DNA from: CAVRXQ01 sp963838845
Lineage (GTDB): Bacteria; Actinomycetota; Acidimicrobiia; Acidimicrobiales; Bog-793
DNA length: 64,000 bases
Direction: 5' to 3'
NCBI GenBank assembly: GCA_963838845.1
Contig: CAWISR010000002.1
Coordinates: 1,033,742-1,097,741, forward strand
Part shown: positions 1-9,777 of the stretch, piece by piece
Layout of the letters: every line of letters begins with the position of its first letter
Position numbering within the stretch: position 1 is the first letter of the stretch
The notes under the pieces: generated by a model
Database searches by the model: none
The model's input: only the letters and a program-made list of their open reading frames with translations
What the model was told of the DNA's origin: nothing
Translations under genes and position numbers: made by a program

Positions 1-222
1 GCGTCTGAATCACTCATTGCGAAGGGCTCTTCCTCTTCCGAAGCTTCGATTTTCGGCGACCCTATCGGCGAACGGAATCGCCGTCGTCGGACCCGACGGG
101 CGGCGGTGCGAAGCCAGGCCCAAGGAAGGATCCGCAGGTCACGAGCGCCAGTCCGAAGGCGCGATCCTCCTCCGATCGGCGAGCCGCCCAGCGAAACCGG
201 CAGCGCTTCGAACTGAGGACGC

Positions 223-855
223 TCAGATTCCCGTCGAGGTCGGCGACCGCCAGACAAGGAGCATCGCGATCGACAATGCGGCGAATCCCGACAGAGTCGT
301 GCGGTCCACCGCCACGTCGATTCTGAGTCGGGCGCCCGGAACGGGTGGTTTGCTGAGGATCGCGCGGCGATGCCCGTTGCATCCGGGTGCGGTTGGTGAC
401 ACGCAATCGCGATTCATCGTGCGCGCACCCATCCAGCCGTCCTCGTATACCCAGCCATGGACGATCACGTTCGGACTGGGCGGTCGCGCCGCGTCCGTCG
501 ACGTGACGATTCCCCATACGCCGTACTCTTCGATCACCCCGCTCCCGAACGGCACAATCGGGTCATCGTCTGAGCGTGCTGCCGCAACGACGATCGACTG
601 GTACGCGCGTGTGGGAGTTCCTGGGGGCAACCCGAAGTGTCGTCGAATGGCGTTGATTTCTCGCAGCACCATTCGCTGAACGGATTGAACACTGGCCACG
701 ACCAGCCACGTCTTACCGGATCCCGCTGTCGGTTGCGCACCGAAACCTGTCAACCCGAGTACGACAAGTCCGACGAGCGACAGAACGAAGACGGACGCGT
801 GCCCTCGGCGGTGCTGGGTTGCACGTCGTGTCCCGGGGCGACGACACACGCCCAT
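223..855 (-). CDS. Secreted CAP (SCP/PR1)-like domain protein
   Basis: This 210-residue protein has a basic N-terminus and a hydrophobic segment at about residues 22-40 (VFVLSLVGLVVLGLTGFGA), which reads as a signal peptide or anchor. The rest resembles actinobacterial CAP-domain proteins. It has an N-x-x-R start of the fold (INAIRRHFGLPPGT), a central GWVYEDGW motif, and the signature NRDCVSPTAPGCNGHRRAIL, where the His-Arg and paired Cys match the family's conserved cavity. The C-terminus (TTLSGFAALSIAMLLVW) fits the last strand of the fold. It is probably exported. The exact role is unknown, since CAP proteins range from nucleases to adhesion factors. The next gene upstream is a cyclic-di-GMP enzyme on the same strand. 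Confidence 0.7.
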   Translation of the reverse strand: MGVCRRPGTRRATQHRRGHASVFVLSLVGLVVLGLTGFGAQPTAGSGKTWLVVASVQSVQRMVLREINAIRRHFGLPPGTPTRAYQSIVVAAARSDDDPIVPFGSGVIEEYGVWGIVTSTDAARPPSPNVIVHGWVYEDGWMGARTMNRDCVSPTAPGCNGHRRAILSKPPVPGARLRIDVAVDRTTLSGFAALSIAMLLVWRSPTSTGI

Positions 856-949
856 CCAGGAATTCTACGCGGGCAGGTTTCCCTTCCGGACTTCAAACAA
901 GAGGTCGCCGCGCAGAACTTTCGCGCTTCTTGAGATGCCTTCCGACGCG

Positions 950-2701
950 CTAACCCGGGGATCCGATCGCCGGCAACCCCTCTTGTGGCGCACAGGGCCG
1001 ACCAAAAAGGTACCCCTGCGCGAACGGACAACCGAGTTGCCGTAAGAGATCCGCGGTCGCCTCCGTCTCGACGCCTTCAGCGACGATGGTCGCCGAGAGC
1101 GCCTTTCCGAGTTCGATAATCGCAAGAACGATCTGACGCGCAGATTCATCCGAATCCATTTCGCCGACGAACTCGCGGTCGATTTTCAGCTCGTCGACCG
1201 GCAGACGGCGAATTCGTCCGAGCGACGAGTACCCCGTGCCGAAGTCGTCGATCGAGATGCGCACGCCGAGCGCGCGTAATGCTTTGAGGGTCCGTCGGAC
1301 CTCCGGGTCGTTCTCCATCAAGGCGGATTCGGTGAGTTCCAGGGTCAGCTTCTCTGCTGGCAGCCCCGAACCGATGAGCGCCGCACCGACAAGGTCGAGG
1401 AATCCCGAATCCTCGAGCTGTACCGGCGAGACGTTCACCGACACCCGCGGTGCACACTCACGCGCGTAACCCCACGTCGCTGCTTGTTCACACGCGGTTT
1501 GAAGCACCATCGCGCCGATCGGGACGATGAGCTCGGTCTCTTCGGCCGCGCGGATGAATTCGCGAGGAAGCGACGCCCCGCCCGCCGGATCATTCCAGCG
1601 GAGCAATGCCTCCACGCCGACGCATTCGTTCGTTTCGAGCGCGACAACCGGCTGATAATGAACCGTGAGCTGCTTGGCTTCGTACGCGTGGACGAGCGAG
1701 TTACGCGAGCTATCGGTGATCAGGGCCGATGTGCGGAGCGAGCACTCGAAGACCACGAAGCGACCTCCGCCATGTGATCGCGCCCGCTCGCGCGCGAGCT
1801 GGGCATCGCGAATCAGTCGCTCGCTGGACGCGCCCTCCGCGCCCGCCGACAGTCCAACGCTCGCTGACAGTCTGATCTCGCTCCCGTTCACCAAGAACAG
1901 GTCATCGAAGGTCTCGACGAGCTCTCGGCCGAATTCGGCGAGCCCCGAAGGATCCCGCAGGTCCGGCCGGACGACGACGAACTCGTCTCCTGAGAGATGG
2001 CCGAGGGTGTCCGCCCGGTTCAACTGTTTCGCCATCCTCTGACCGATCGCGATCAGGAGCGTGTTTCCCGCATCGTTGCCGAACTCGTCGTTCACATGCA
2101 TGAACCGATCGAGGTCCACATCAGCGACGCCGACGAAGCAGCCCGACTCTCTCGCCACATTCAGCGCGGACTCGACGCGGTCGAGGACAAGTTCCCAGTG
2201 CGGCAAACCCGTCACGTCGTGAAACAGGCGCGAGCGAAGATTCGCTTGTTCGAGGGGCCGAGCCGTCGACTCGTCGATGAACTGTGCGACGACTCCCACG
2301 AGACCGCCCGCGGAGTCGCGCGCCGCTCCTACGACGAATCGGCCGGTGACGAGCGACCCGTCAGCTCGCTTCATCTGTTTGCGGATTTCGTAGTGCTGGC
2401 GGGCGCCGGCGCGCACGTCGGTAAGGAGCGCGTTCTCGTCTGTTTGGTCGTGGGGGCGCACGACCTCATCGATGTGACGTCCCAGGTACTGCGCGCGTTC
2501 GTATCCGAGCAATCGCAGCATCGCATCGTTCGCGACGACGATCCTTCCCTCTTCGTCAACGCCTTGCGCGGCGATCGGGCTGTCGTCGAACAGCAACCTC
2601 GCGAGCGCGCCGCCCTCGACGATGTCGCTATTCCAGCGTCTCGCGAGGAAGCGGCTCCGACCGCCGGGGGTGTGCTGTGGAATAGCCGCCGAATGTGTCA
2701 C
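950..2701 (-). CDS. PAS-GGDEF-EAL cyclic-di-GMP enzyme
   Basis: This 583-residue cytoplasmic regulator has three domains in order: PAS at about 35-150, GGDEF at about 155-320 and EAL at about 335-575. The GGDEF signature is altered to SGDEF (residues 237-241) and no RxxD inhibitory site precedes it closely, so cyclase activity is uncertain. The EAL part looks intact: EALLRW near 364, the metal-binding DDFGTGYSSL near 500, and a terminal QGYLFGRP. I expect a c-di-GMP phosphodiesterase with a possibly weak or regulatory GGDEF half. There is no membrane segment, so the PAS domain probably senses a cytoplasmic cue. The ATG at 2701 was kept, but shorter starts are possible. Confidence 0.93.
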   Translation of the reverse strand: MTHSAAIPQHTPGGRSRFLARRWNSDIVEGGALARLLFDDSPIAAQGVDEEGRIVVANDAMLRLLGYERAQYLGRHIDEVVRPHDQTDENALLTDVRAGARQHYEIRKQMKRADGSLVTGRFVVGAARDSAGGLVGVVAQFIDESTARPLEQANLRSRLFHDVTGLPHWELVLDRVESALNVARESGCFVGVADVDLDRFMHVNDEFGNDAGNTLLIAIGQRMAKQLNRADTLGHLSGDEFVVVRPDLRDPSGLAEFGRELVETFDDLFLVNGSEIRLSASVGLSAGAEGASSERLIRDAQLARERARSHGGGRFVVFECSLRTSALITDSSRNSLVHAYEAKQLTVHYQPVVALETNECVGVEALLRWNDPAGGASLPREFIRAAEETELIVPIGAMVLQTACEQAATWGYARECAPRVSVNVSPVQLEDSGFLDLVGAALIGSGLPAEKLTLELTESALMENDPEVRRTLKALRALGVRISIDDFGTGYSSLGRIRRLPVDELKIDREFVGEMDSDESARQIVLAIIELGKALSATIVAEGVETEATADLLRQLGCPFAQGYLFGRPCAPQEGLPAIGSPG

Positions 2702-2971
2702 TCCGTCTTCCCCTGCATCGACGCCGCGCTCCCCGACCGAGACGCCGTTCCTTCAACATTACGGCAACGCACATTGCAGACTAAAGCTCTGCCACTACTG
2801 CCGTCGGTACCGAAACGAAATAGCGCGCTCTGAACTGCTCGTTCTGCCTCTGTCGAGTCGCCGCCCATAGACGGATAGACGGACTGCCTAAATTGCTGCC
2901 CGATCTGGCCAATACATCGATCGCCTTCGAAACCATCGACCCCGGACCGCGGTGCGACCTCGTGAACCCCG

Positions 2972-3838
2972 TTAACGGGCAAAGATCGCCTCGAAGATCC
3001 GCTCGTCCCCCTTGTACGGCGAAGTCCGTCGCGGCCAGTGCACGACGAGGTCGGTGACGCCGGCCTCGGCGTAGCGTCCGACGGCGTCGGTGAACGACTC
3101 CTGCGATTCGAGCGCCGGGTCGATGAGGAACCCGGTCAGCACAAGCCGGCGCAGCGTCAGTGGATCGCGACCAATCGAGTCGCACGTCTCTTCAAGCTGG
3201 CTGATCTGCGATCGCACGAGCCCGATCGCAGACGTCGTGTCGACCTCGCCCGTTTTGTAATCACCGATCGTCACCCAGTACTCACCGAATCGCGCCGCGA
3301 CGCGCATCGAACGCTTCCCTCCCGCTGCGATCGCGAGAGGAAGCCGCGGCTTCTGCACGCACCCTGGGGAGGTACGTGCCTCGTCGACCTCGTAGTACTT
3401 GCCCTCCCAACTCACCTTCGGCTCGCGCAAAAGCAGTTCGGTCAGCTCGACGAACTCGGCAAATCGCTCGCCACGCTCCGTCAGCGACCAGGGATGTTGG
3501 CCGAGCATCGTCGCGTCCCACCCCTGGCCCCCGGCACCGATGCCGGCGATCACGCGGCCCTGCGAGATGTCGTCGAGGGCGATGAGTTCCTTCGCGAACG
3601 TCAGGGGGTGGCGGAAGTTCGGCGAAGCGACCAGCGTGCCGAGTGCGACCCGGCTCGTCGCCCCGGCAACCGCGGCGAGCAGCGGGATCGACGTGAACCA
3701 CGGCTCGTCGCGAAAACCCCTCCACGCGAGGTGGTCGTAGGTCCACACGTGCGTGAACGAGAGTTCCTCCGCGCGGCGCCACGTCGCGATCGAGTCGCGC
3801 CAGCGCGCCTCAGGCAAGATGACGGCACCGAAGTCCAC
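2972..3838 (-). CDS. LLM-class (luciferase-like) flavin/F420-dependent oxidoreductase
   Basis: This 288-residue protein matches the luciferase-like monooxygenase fold along its full length. It has an N-terminal strand with acidic and Trp residues (WTYDHLAW), then the family's VALGTLVASPNFRHP and GRVIAGIGAGG stretches, and AIAAGGKRSMRVAARF near the C-terminal half. In Actinobacteria most such proteins use coenzyme F420 rather than FMN, but the cofactor cannot be read from sequence. The substrate is unknown. It lies just downstream of the GNAT, aminotransferase and MMSDH genes on the same strand, with only 38 bases to the GNAT stop, so it may share their transcript. Confidence 0.92.
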   Translation of the reverse strand: MDFGAVILPEARWRDSIATWRRAEELSFTHVWTYDHLAWRGFRDEPWFTSIPLLAAVAGATSRVALGTLVASPNFRHPLTFAKELIALDDISQGRVIAGIGAGGQGWDATMLGQHPWSLTERGERFAEFVELTELLLREPKVSWEGKYYEVDEARTSPGCVQKPRLPLAIAAGGKRSMRVAARFGEYWVTIGDYKTGEVDTTSAIGLVRSQISQLEETCDSIGRDPLTLRRLVLTGFLIDPALESQESFTDAVGRYAEAGVTDLVVHWPRRTSPYKGDERIFEAIFAR

Positions 3839-3876
3839 GTCGAGACGTTACGACCGAACGCCGCGGCCGACGCCAT

Positions 3877-4890
3877 TCAGCCGACGTCGGCGAGCTCGAG
3901 CCGCCACTCGTACTCTCGGTCGACGGGTCGGAACCCGAGTCGTTCGTTCACCTCGATCATGAAGCGGTTCGCCTCGGCGTTCCATGTCATTACTCGCTTC
4001 GTATCCGGCATCTCTGTCATCAACCGGCGGAGATTGACCGACTTCACCCACTGTCCGAGCCGGTGTCCGCGGTGCGCGGGGGCAACGATCGTGTCCCACT
4101 GATAGGCGATCGCGGGCTGGATGCGAGAGACCCCGATCTCGGTGAGCGCGACGAGTCGCCCGTCGGACACCGAGCGTGCCCCGGTCGCGAAACGGGCGCG
4201 TCCCCAAAGAATCGATTCGTTCTCGAACTCCCGCACCCGAGGCTGGTCCCAGTTCTCCTTCTCCATCTGCAAGTCCCCCATCGGCGCATCGGTGACCATC
4301 CGACCAAGGAGCGTCGCGACATCATCGACGACGTCGTCCGGCGCGTGATCGACCCAACTGACGAGCTCGTATCCCGCGGCGCGGTCGCGTGCTTCCGTCT
4401 CGAGGCGATCGAGCTGCGCCGATCGCAGCGTCGTCAGTTCGAGAACCCTGCGGATGGATCGCAGGGCCTCCTTCGCGCCGAGCGAGGCCGCGAACAGCGC
4501 GCCCGGCGGGGTCCCGTCAAGTGGCCCCGGCACCTCTCCGACGAGAACCGTTCGATCGCGCGCGATGGCCCGTTCTCGCAGTTGTTCGAACATCGCCTTC
4601 CCGAATCCGCGGCGGCGACGTTCCGGGACAACTTCGAGCCTCACGAAGGCGAGCCGGGTGTTGTCGCGCGTCGGGAGCGTGAGCGAGCCGCGCGCGACTG
4701 GGACCCCATCGGTGTAACCGACATGGAACTCCTTACGCCAACCCGGCGATCCCTCCGGGACTTGGGCGCGGACTTCTTCGACCGGATCGGCGATCAGGTC
4801 TGGCTGATCGTGTGCCAGCGCCGCGACGCCGACGGAGCGCCAATCGTCCGTCCGTGAGACGTCCATCAGCCGCTCGATGTGAAGGTCCAC
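3877..4890 (-). CDS. Tandem-domain GNAT acetyltransferase
   Basis: This protein of about 337 residues has two GNAT folds. The N-terminal copy has the acetyl-CoA loop V-P-E-R-R-R-R-G-F-G-K and the C-terminal copy has A-P-A-H-R-G-H-R-L-G-Q-W, followed by the NEANRFM-like NAEANRFMIEVNERLGF strand. Tandem GNAT architecture is shared with mycothiol synthase, but the match is too loose to claim that role. The longer reading frame to 5193 runs into the aminotransferase gene and is low-complexity Arg/Pro, so I chose the GTG at 4890 (VDLHIERL). An ATG at 4866 is the alternative. It sits 53 bases after the aminotransferase stop, in the same apparent operon. Confidence 0.85.
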   Translation of the reverse strand: MDLHIERLMDVSRTDDWRSVGVAALAHDQPDLIADPVEEVRAQVPEGSPGWRKEFHVGYTDGVPVARGSLTLPTRDNTRLAFVRLEVVPERRRRGFGKAMFEQLRERAIARDRTVLVGEVPGPLDGTPPGALFAASLGAKEALRSIRRVLELTTLRSAQLDRLETEARDRAAGYELVSWVDHAPDDVVDDVATLLGRMVTDAPMGDLQMEKENWDQPRVREFENESILWGRARFATGARSVSDGRLVALTEIGVSRIQPAIAYQWDTIVAPAHRGHRLGQWVKSVNLRRLMTEMPDTKRVMTWNAEANRFMIEVNERLGFRPVDREYEWRLELADVG

Positions 4891-4943
4891 CGGACCGTTG
4901 TAGCAAAGCGCTCCCGGGCTCTCACCGCGAGCGTGGTGCGGGT

Positions 4944-6300
4944 TCAGCGGCCCACGTAGCGAGTGTCCACGACCTTTAGCGCCTCGTCCAGGATGGCAAG
5001 CCCAGCACGGGCCTCGTCGGGGGTGATCGTCAGCGGCGGGACGAGATGCACGCGATTGAAGTTCGTGAACGGGATCAGTCCACCTTCCTTGCACGCCGCG
5101 ACGAATTCGTTCATCGCCTCCGAGGTACCGCCGTAGGGCGCCGCCGGTTCTTTCGTCGCGCGGTCGACGACCAGGTCGAGCGCCCAAAAGCACCCGAGGC
5201 CACGCACATCGCCGATCGAAAGGTGCCGCTCTTTCAGCTCCGCCAGTCCCGGACCAAAGACCTCACGCCCAATGGTCGCCGCATTTTCGACGATCCGCTC
5301 ATCGCGCATCGCGTTGATAGTCGCGATCGCAGCAGCCGAAGCGAGCGGATGCCCCGAATACGTCGAGCCACCGGGGAACGCGCGCTCATCGAAGGTACGA
5401 GCGATCTCCTCCGAGATGATCACGCCTCCAAGAGGGACATACCCCGACGTGACGCCCTTTGCGAAGGCAATCAGGTCGGGCTCGACACCGAAGTGCTCAA
5501 ACCCGAACCACTTGCCGGTGCGGCCGAACCCGCACATCACCTCGTCGGCGACATAGACGATCCCGTGCCGGTCGCACAGCTCACGTACCCCTTCGAGATA
5601 GCCAGGTGGAGGCGGCATGATCCCGGCGGTGCCCGGGATCGTCTCGAGAACGACCGCCGCGATCGTGCCTGGCCCTTCGAAGGCGATCACGTCTTGCAGG
5701 TGTTCGAGCGCCCGCGCGCTCTTCTTCTTCGCTCGAGGAATGGAAGGGCGAGCGGTAGAGGAACGGCCCGAAGAAGTGCACGACGCCGGCGCTGCCGTAG
5801 TCGTTCGGCCAGCGTCGCGGGTCACCCGTCAAGTTGATCGATGTCGTCGTCGAGCCGTGGTAGGAGCGATACGTCGACAGCACCTTGATCCGCCCGGTGT
5901 GCAGGCGCGCGAGGCGGGTGGCATGCTCGATCGCCTCGGCACCGGCATTTGTGAAGAAGACCCGGTTCAACCGATCCGGCGCGAGCTCGATGATCAGGCG
6001 CGCCGCCTCGTTTCGCACCGCCACGGCGTAGTGCGGCGAGATGGTACACATCTCGGCTGCCTGCCTTTGGATCGCGGCGACGACCTTCGGGTGCTGATGG
6101 CCGATGTTCACGTTCACGAGCTGGGACGCGAAGTCGAGATATCGGTTGCCTTCGTAGTCGTAGAGGTAGACGCCTTCCGCGGCGGCGAGCGCCATTGGTT
6201 TGATCAGCGCCTGCGCCGACCAGGAGTGGAAGACCCGAGCGCGGTCGTTCATGAACACCTCGCGCGCGAGTTCGGGGTCGTTGATCGATCTGCCGCTCAC
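4944..6300 (-). pseudogene. Class III (omega-type) aminotransferase, frameshifted
   Basis: A PLP-dependent class III aminotransferase is split over two reading frames. The N-terminal half begins at GTG 6300 behind a good ribosome site (AAGGAG, 5 bases away) and has the cofactor-phosphate region TNAGAEAIEHATRLAR and YRSYHGSTTT. It runs to LYRSPFHSSSEEE. The second frame continues directly with ARALEHLQDVIAFEGPGTIAA, the PLP-Asp region YVADEVMCGFGRTG, and the Schiff-base Lys in LIAFAKGVTSGY. One extra base, or two missing, in the GAA-GAA-GAA run near 5725-5735 explains the break. The neighbouring mmsA-type gene suggests a pathway from beta-alanine or 3-aminoisobutyrate: transamination to a semialdehyde, then oxidation to acyl-CoA. 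Whether the break is real or a sequencing error is unresolved. Confidence 0.88.
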
Positions 6301-6331
6301 GATCACTCCTTCGGTCCGCGCGAGCCGCGGC

Positions 6332-7840
6332 TTACGTGTTCTGTGGGAATCCGAGATTGATGCCGCCGTGGCTCGGGTTCAACCACCGGCTCGTCACGAC
6401 CTTCGCGCGGGTGAAGAAGTGGATCCCGTCAGGCCCATAGGCGTGCGTGTCGCCGAATAGCGAGTTCTTCCAGCCGCCGAAGGAGTAGTACGAGACGGGG
6501 ACGGGGATCGGCACGTTGACGCCGACCATGCCGACCTGCACCTCTTCCTGGAAGCGACGCGCCGCTCCCCCATCGTTCGTGAAGATCGCGGTGCCGTTGC
6601 CCCACGGGTTTTCGTTCACGAGCGCGAGCGCGTCGTCGTACGATCGGACGCGCAGGACCGAGAGGATCGGGCCAAAGATCTCGTCGGTGTAGATCGCCAT
6701 CGCGGGGCGTACGCGATCGAACAGCGTCGGTCCGAACCAGAACCCGTCGGGTGAACCGTTGATCGTCGTTTTGCGGCCGTCGACGACGAGCGTCGCGCCC
6801 TGCTCGACGCCCGAGTCGAGGTAGCTCGCCACCTTGTCGCGATGCGCGCGGGTGACGAGCGGACCCATGTCACTGTCGCGTCGGCCGTCACCGACCTTCA
6901 CCGTTCCGATCCGTTCGGCGATCTTTCTCACCAGTGAGTCTCCAATCGGTTCCACCGCGACGACTGCGGAGATCGCCATGCAGCGCTCGCCCGCCGAACC
7001 GAACCCCGCGTTCACGGCCGCGTCGGCGGCAAGGTCAAGATCGGCGTCGGGAAGGACGACCATGTGATTCTTCGCGCCGCCGAGGGCTTGGACCCGTTTC
7101 CCGGCGCGCGTCCCGTTCTCGTAGACGTGGCGCGCGATCGGCGTCGACCCGACAAAGGAGATCGAAGCGACGCCGGGGTGCTCCAGCAGTCGATCGACGG
7201 CGACCTTGTCACCGTGGACGACGTTGAACACGCCAGCTGGCAGTCCGATTTCAGCCCACACCTCTGCGAACCAGTTCGAGGCCGAGGGGTCCTTTTCGCT
7301 CGGCTTCAGGACGACCGTGTTTCCCGTTGCGATCGCAATCGGGAAGAACCAGCACGGCACCATGGCCGGGAAATTGAACGGACTGATGATCCCAGCGACG
7401 CCGACGGGTTGATGAAGCGAATAGACATCGACGTCGGTCGAGACCGTCGAGGAATAACCGCCCTTCAACAGGTGCGGGATGCCGCACGCGAACTCGACGA
7501 CCTCGAGCGCGCGGGTGATCTCGCCGAGGGCGTCGCCGCGTACCTTGCCGTGTTCAGAGGTGATGATCTCGGCAAGCTCGTCTTTGCGTGCATTCAACAG
7601 TTCTCGGAAGTCGTAGAGGTATTGCACGCGTTTGGTTAGTGTCGTCGCCTTCCAAGAAGAAAACGCCGCGACGGCCGACGATACCGCCGCGTCGACGTCG
7701 GCAGGAGAAGCGAACGCGACCCGTTTTGTCAGCTCGCCCGTCGCCGGGTCGTAGACGTCGCCGAGACGGTCTTTCGATCCTTCGAAGGGCTTTCCGTCGA
7801 TCCAGTGCTGCACCGTGGGGCGGCTGAAATCGTTCGTCAC
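6332..7840 (-). CDS. mmsA: CoA-acylating methylmalonate-semialdehyde dehydrogenase
   Basis: This 502-residue aldehyde dehydrogenase has the features of the MMSDH/IolA group: VQHWIDGKPFEG near the start, the NAD-binding PFNFPAMVPCWFFPIAIATG, and the catalytic Cys in NAGFGSAGERCMAISAVV. The C-terminal YSFGGWKNSLFGDTHAYG and FFTRAKVVTSRW are also typical. The family converts (methyl)malonate semialdehyde to acetyl- or propionyl-CoA with CO2 release. I set the start at GTG 7840 because GGAAG lies 9 bases upstream and the extra N-terminal residues to 7894 do not resemble the family. It is followed after 31 bases by the class III aminotransferase, a usual pairing in beta-alanine, valine or pyrimidine catabolism. 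Confidence 0.93.
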   Translation of the reverse strand: MTNDFSRPTVQHWIDGKPFEGSKDRLGDVYDPATGELTKRVAFASPADVDAAVSSAVAAFSSWKATTLTKRVQYLYDFRELLNARKDELAEIITSEHGKVRGDALGEITRALEVVEFACGIPHLLKGGYSSTVSTDVDVYSLHQPVGVAGIISPFNFPAMVPCWFFPIAIATGNTVVLKPSEKDPSASNWFAEVWAEIGLPAGVFNVVHGDKVAVDRLLEHPGVASISFVGSTPIARHVYENGTRAGKRVQALGGAKNHMVVLPDADLDLAADAAVNAGFGSAGERCMAISAVVAVEPIGDSLVRKIAERIGTVKVGDGRRDSDMGPLVTRAHRDKVASYLDSGVEQGATLVVDGRKTTINGSPDGFWFGPTLFDRVRPAMAIYTDEIFGPILSVLRVRSYDDALALVNENPWGNGTAIFTNDGGAARRFQEEVQVGMVGVNVPIPVPVSYYSFGGWKNSLFGDTHAYGPDGIHFFTRAKVVTSRWLNPSHGGINLGFPQNT

Positions 7841-7915
7841 ATCAAGATTCTTCCAGATGCGGCAGGCGGCCCCAACGGACGATCCCGGTTGCACCGACCA
7901 CCACGCCGGGGAGCG

Positions 7916-8611
7916 TCAGCGCTTCGGCGGCGCCTCGCGCTGTAGTTCGTCGAGGCGGCGCTGGCACAGGGCCACGATCGAGTATGCAGACGATTCGACG
8001 TGGGCGACGACGTCGGTGATTTCTGACACGAGCCTTGAAAGTTGCGAACGCACCTGCGCCATCTGCTGCTGGGATTCAGAGAACTCCTGCATCGTCGTCC
8101 GCCAAAAAGCGCGTTGCTCCTCGCGGGCGGCGTCTTTGAGCGCCAGCGCCTCTGTCTCGGCTTCGCGCAGTCGAACAACCATCGATCGAGCAGTGTCGCT
8201 GCGCAGCTTCGCGACCTCGTCAGCAGCGCGTACGCGCAATGCCATAACTTCATCTTCGGCAGACTGCAACTTTTCCGAAACAAGTCGAATCGCGCTCGCG
8301 CGGATCTGCGCCGCCGCATCCTTCGCTTCCGCGAGCGCGCGCTCGCGCATGCGGTTCGTCTCGGCATCGCCAGGCTCTGATGATCCGATCGCGGGGGGAG
8401 CCGGCGGGGGTTCATCTCGCGGCACGCTCGGCGGGACGAGTGGATCGAACGCGCCTGGTGGCGGGGGAGGCGGAGGCGCGACAGGTTCGGCTTCACGCGC
8501 GAACTGCGCGTTCGCGTCTTCTTCTGTTTTGCGTACGAGCTCTTCGAGTTCTTCTGCCGATACGCCGAAGGCGCGCAACTGCTCGATTAGAGCATCATCA
8601 CCCTCGGACAC
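7916..8611 (-). CDS. Proline-rich coiled-coil protein of unknown function
   Basis: A protein of about 231 residues starting at GTG 8611 (VSEGDDALIEQL). The order is a short acidic helix, a proline-rich linker (a run of seven Pro, then PPSVPRDEPPPAPPA), and a long heptad-rich helix from about residue 85 to 220 with abundant Ala, Glu, Arg and Gln. The architecture recalls actinobacterial DivIVA/SepIVA-like or cytoskeletal scaffold proteins, but there is no sequence motif to confirm it. The upstream extension to 8665 has no similarity to the rest. It lies behind the mmsA promoter region on the same strand. Confidence 0.6.
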   Translation of the reverse strand: MSEGDDALIEQLRAFGVSAEELEELVRKTEEDANAQFAREAEPVAPPPPPPPGAFDPLVPPSVPRDEPPPAPPAIGSSEPGDAETNRMRERALAEAKDAAAQIRASAIRLVSEKLQSAEDEVMALRVRAADEVAKLRSDTARSMVVRLREAETEALALKDAAREEQRAFWRTTMQEFSESQQQMAQVRSQLSRLVSEITDVVAHVESSAYSIVALCQRRLDELQREAPPKR

Positions 8612-8793
8612 CAGCCCAGCATAAGTGAGAGTTCCTGCGCAAAACACGGTCCATAACTGACACATCCCGATCCTTCACGGCCGGTGACGGCCGTCGCGCA
8701 TCGCGTGACAACAGACGTTCGACTAATCGCGCACCGCAACGCGATGAACACGCATCCGGTTCGTCGCCGAGTCCGATCTTTAGACTCGCCTCC

Positions 8794-9264
8794 TTGCGCT
8801 GGGATCGAAGCGACGGCTATTTCGTGAGCGACGAGCGCGCGTCGCTTGACCTAAAACGGGTCCACCGCTGGCTGTCGGAATCGAGCTACTGGGCGAAGGG
8901 GCGGTCATTCGACGACGTGCGCGCATCGTTCGCCTGCTCACTACCCCTCGGCCTCTACGCGCGAGACGGCGAACTCGTCGGGGTTTGCCGATGGGTGACC
9001 GATCGGGTCAGCTTCGCGTGGCTGTGCGACGTCTTCGTCGACGAGTCGGTGCGCGGACGAGGTCTCGGTACCTTCCTCGTGGAGTGTGCAAGCTCGCTGA
9101 AGCAGGTCCGTGGCGTGGGCCTCCACCTGCTTGCGACGCGCGACGCCCACTCCCTCTACGAGAAGTCCGGCTTCCGGTCTGTCGACCCCGGCCGCTTCAT
9201 GGCACGCCGCAGAGAACCGCCACCGATGGCGCCCACCACCGACGGGCCCCACCTGCGCGATTAA
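8794..9264 (+). CDS. GNAT family N-acetyltransferase
   Basis: This 156-residue protein is a single GNAT domain. The characteristic acetyl-CoA pyrophosphate loop is FVDESVRGRGLGTFLVE, preceded by the beta-strand VSFAWLCDVFV and followed by LYEKSGFRSVD. The N-terminal VHRWLSESSYWAKGR is typical of a subfamily annotated as putative acetyltransferases. The start used is TTG 8794. No ATG or GTG gives a better N-terminus without losing this conserved block, so the start is uncertain. The substrate is unknown. It is convergent with the CMD-family gene. Confidence 0.88.
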   Translation: MRWDRSDGYFVSDERASLDLKRVHRWLSESSYWAKGRSFDDVRASFACSLPLGLYARDGELVGVCRWVTDRVSFAWLCDVFVDESVRGRGLGTFLVECASSLKQVRGVGLHLLATRDAHSLYEKSGFRSVDPGRFMARRREPPPMAPTTDGPHLRD

Positions 9265-9266
9265 CC

Positions 9267-9611
9267 CTAGGTGCCGTCGGCGAACTCCCTGAACGCCGCA
9301 AAGGCACGCGGACCCCAGACGGTGCCTGGTCCCCCATTCATCTGGATGGCGACGCCGAGAGCCTCCGCGACCTCGGGTTCGGTTGCTCCGGCTCGTGCCG
9401 CCGCCTTGGCGTGGGCGGCGACGCATCCGTCGCACTCTCGCGTCACCGAGATCGCCAGCGCGATGAGCTGCTTCACCTTCTCGCTCAGCGCACCATCGGA
9501 CACCGCGGCGTGGTCGATGGCGGCGAAGCCCGAATACACGCCGGGGATCCGATCGCGTAGCTCCCGGGAGGGCCCACGCAACTCCTCGAGGAGCTCCTTC
9601 GCCCAGCCCAT
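9267..9611 (-). CDS. Carboxymuconolactone decarboxylase (AhpD-like) family protein
   Basis: This 114-residue protein starts at ATG 9611. It carries the CMD family core with the redox/proton-relay motif TRECDGCVAAHAKAAARAG, a C-x-x-C followed by His as in AhpD-like peroxidase partners. The longer frame to 9971 overlaps the divergent transporter and was rejected. The length is right for a single CMD domain that trimerises or hexamerises. The gene is divergent from the MFS exporter, with 166 bases between their starts, so they may share a control region. Its real reductase or decarboxylase role is unknown. Confidence 0.88.
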   Translation of the reverse strand: MGWAKELLEELRGPSRELRDRIPGVYSGFAAIDHAAVSDGALSEKVKQLIALAISVTRECDGCVAAHAKAAARAGATEPEVAEALGVAIQMNGGPGTVWGPRAFAAFREFADGT

Positions 9612-9777
9612 CGCCTGCCTCCTCTGTGGTCCCGTCGACGCTGGCGACCGTAGCGGGCACGAACTCGACCGGACCGGGCCTTTTGTCGCGTTGCTGGCGA
9701 AAGCGTCGCAAGTAGCCTCGCCGAGTGCCATCTCATGGGGTGATTCTCGGCCCGACCGACGTGACCGGGCGGGCGCG

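Noticed and set aside
17..679. 220-residue plus-strand frame at the left edge
   Set aside because: It lies opposite the CAP-domain gene, is Arg/Ser-rich and has no family feature.
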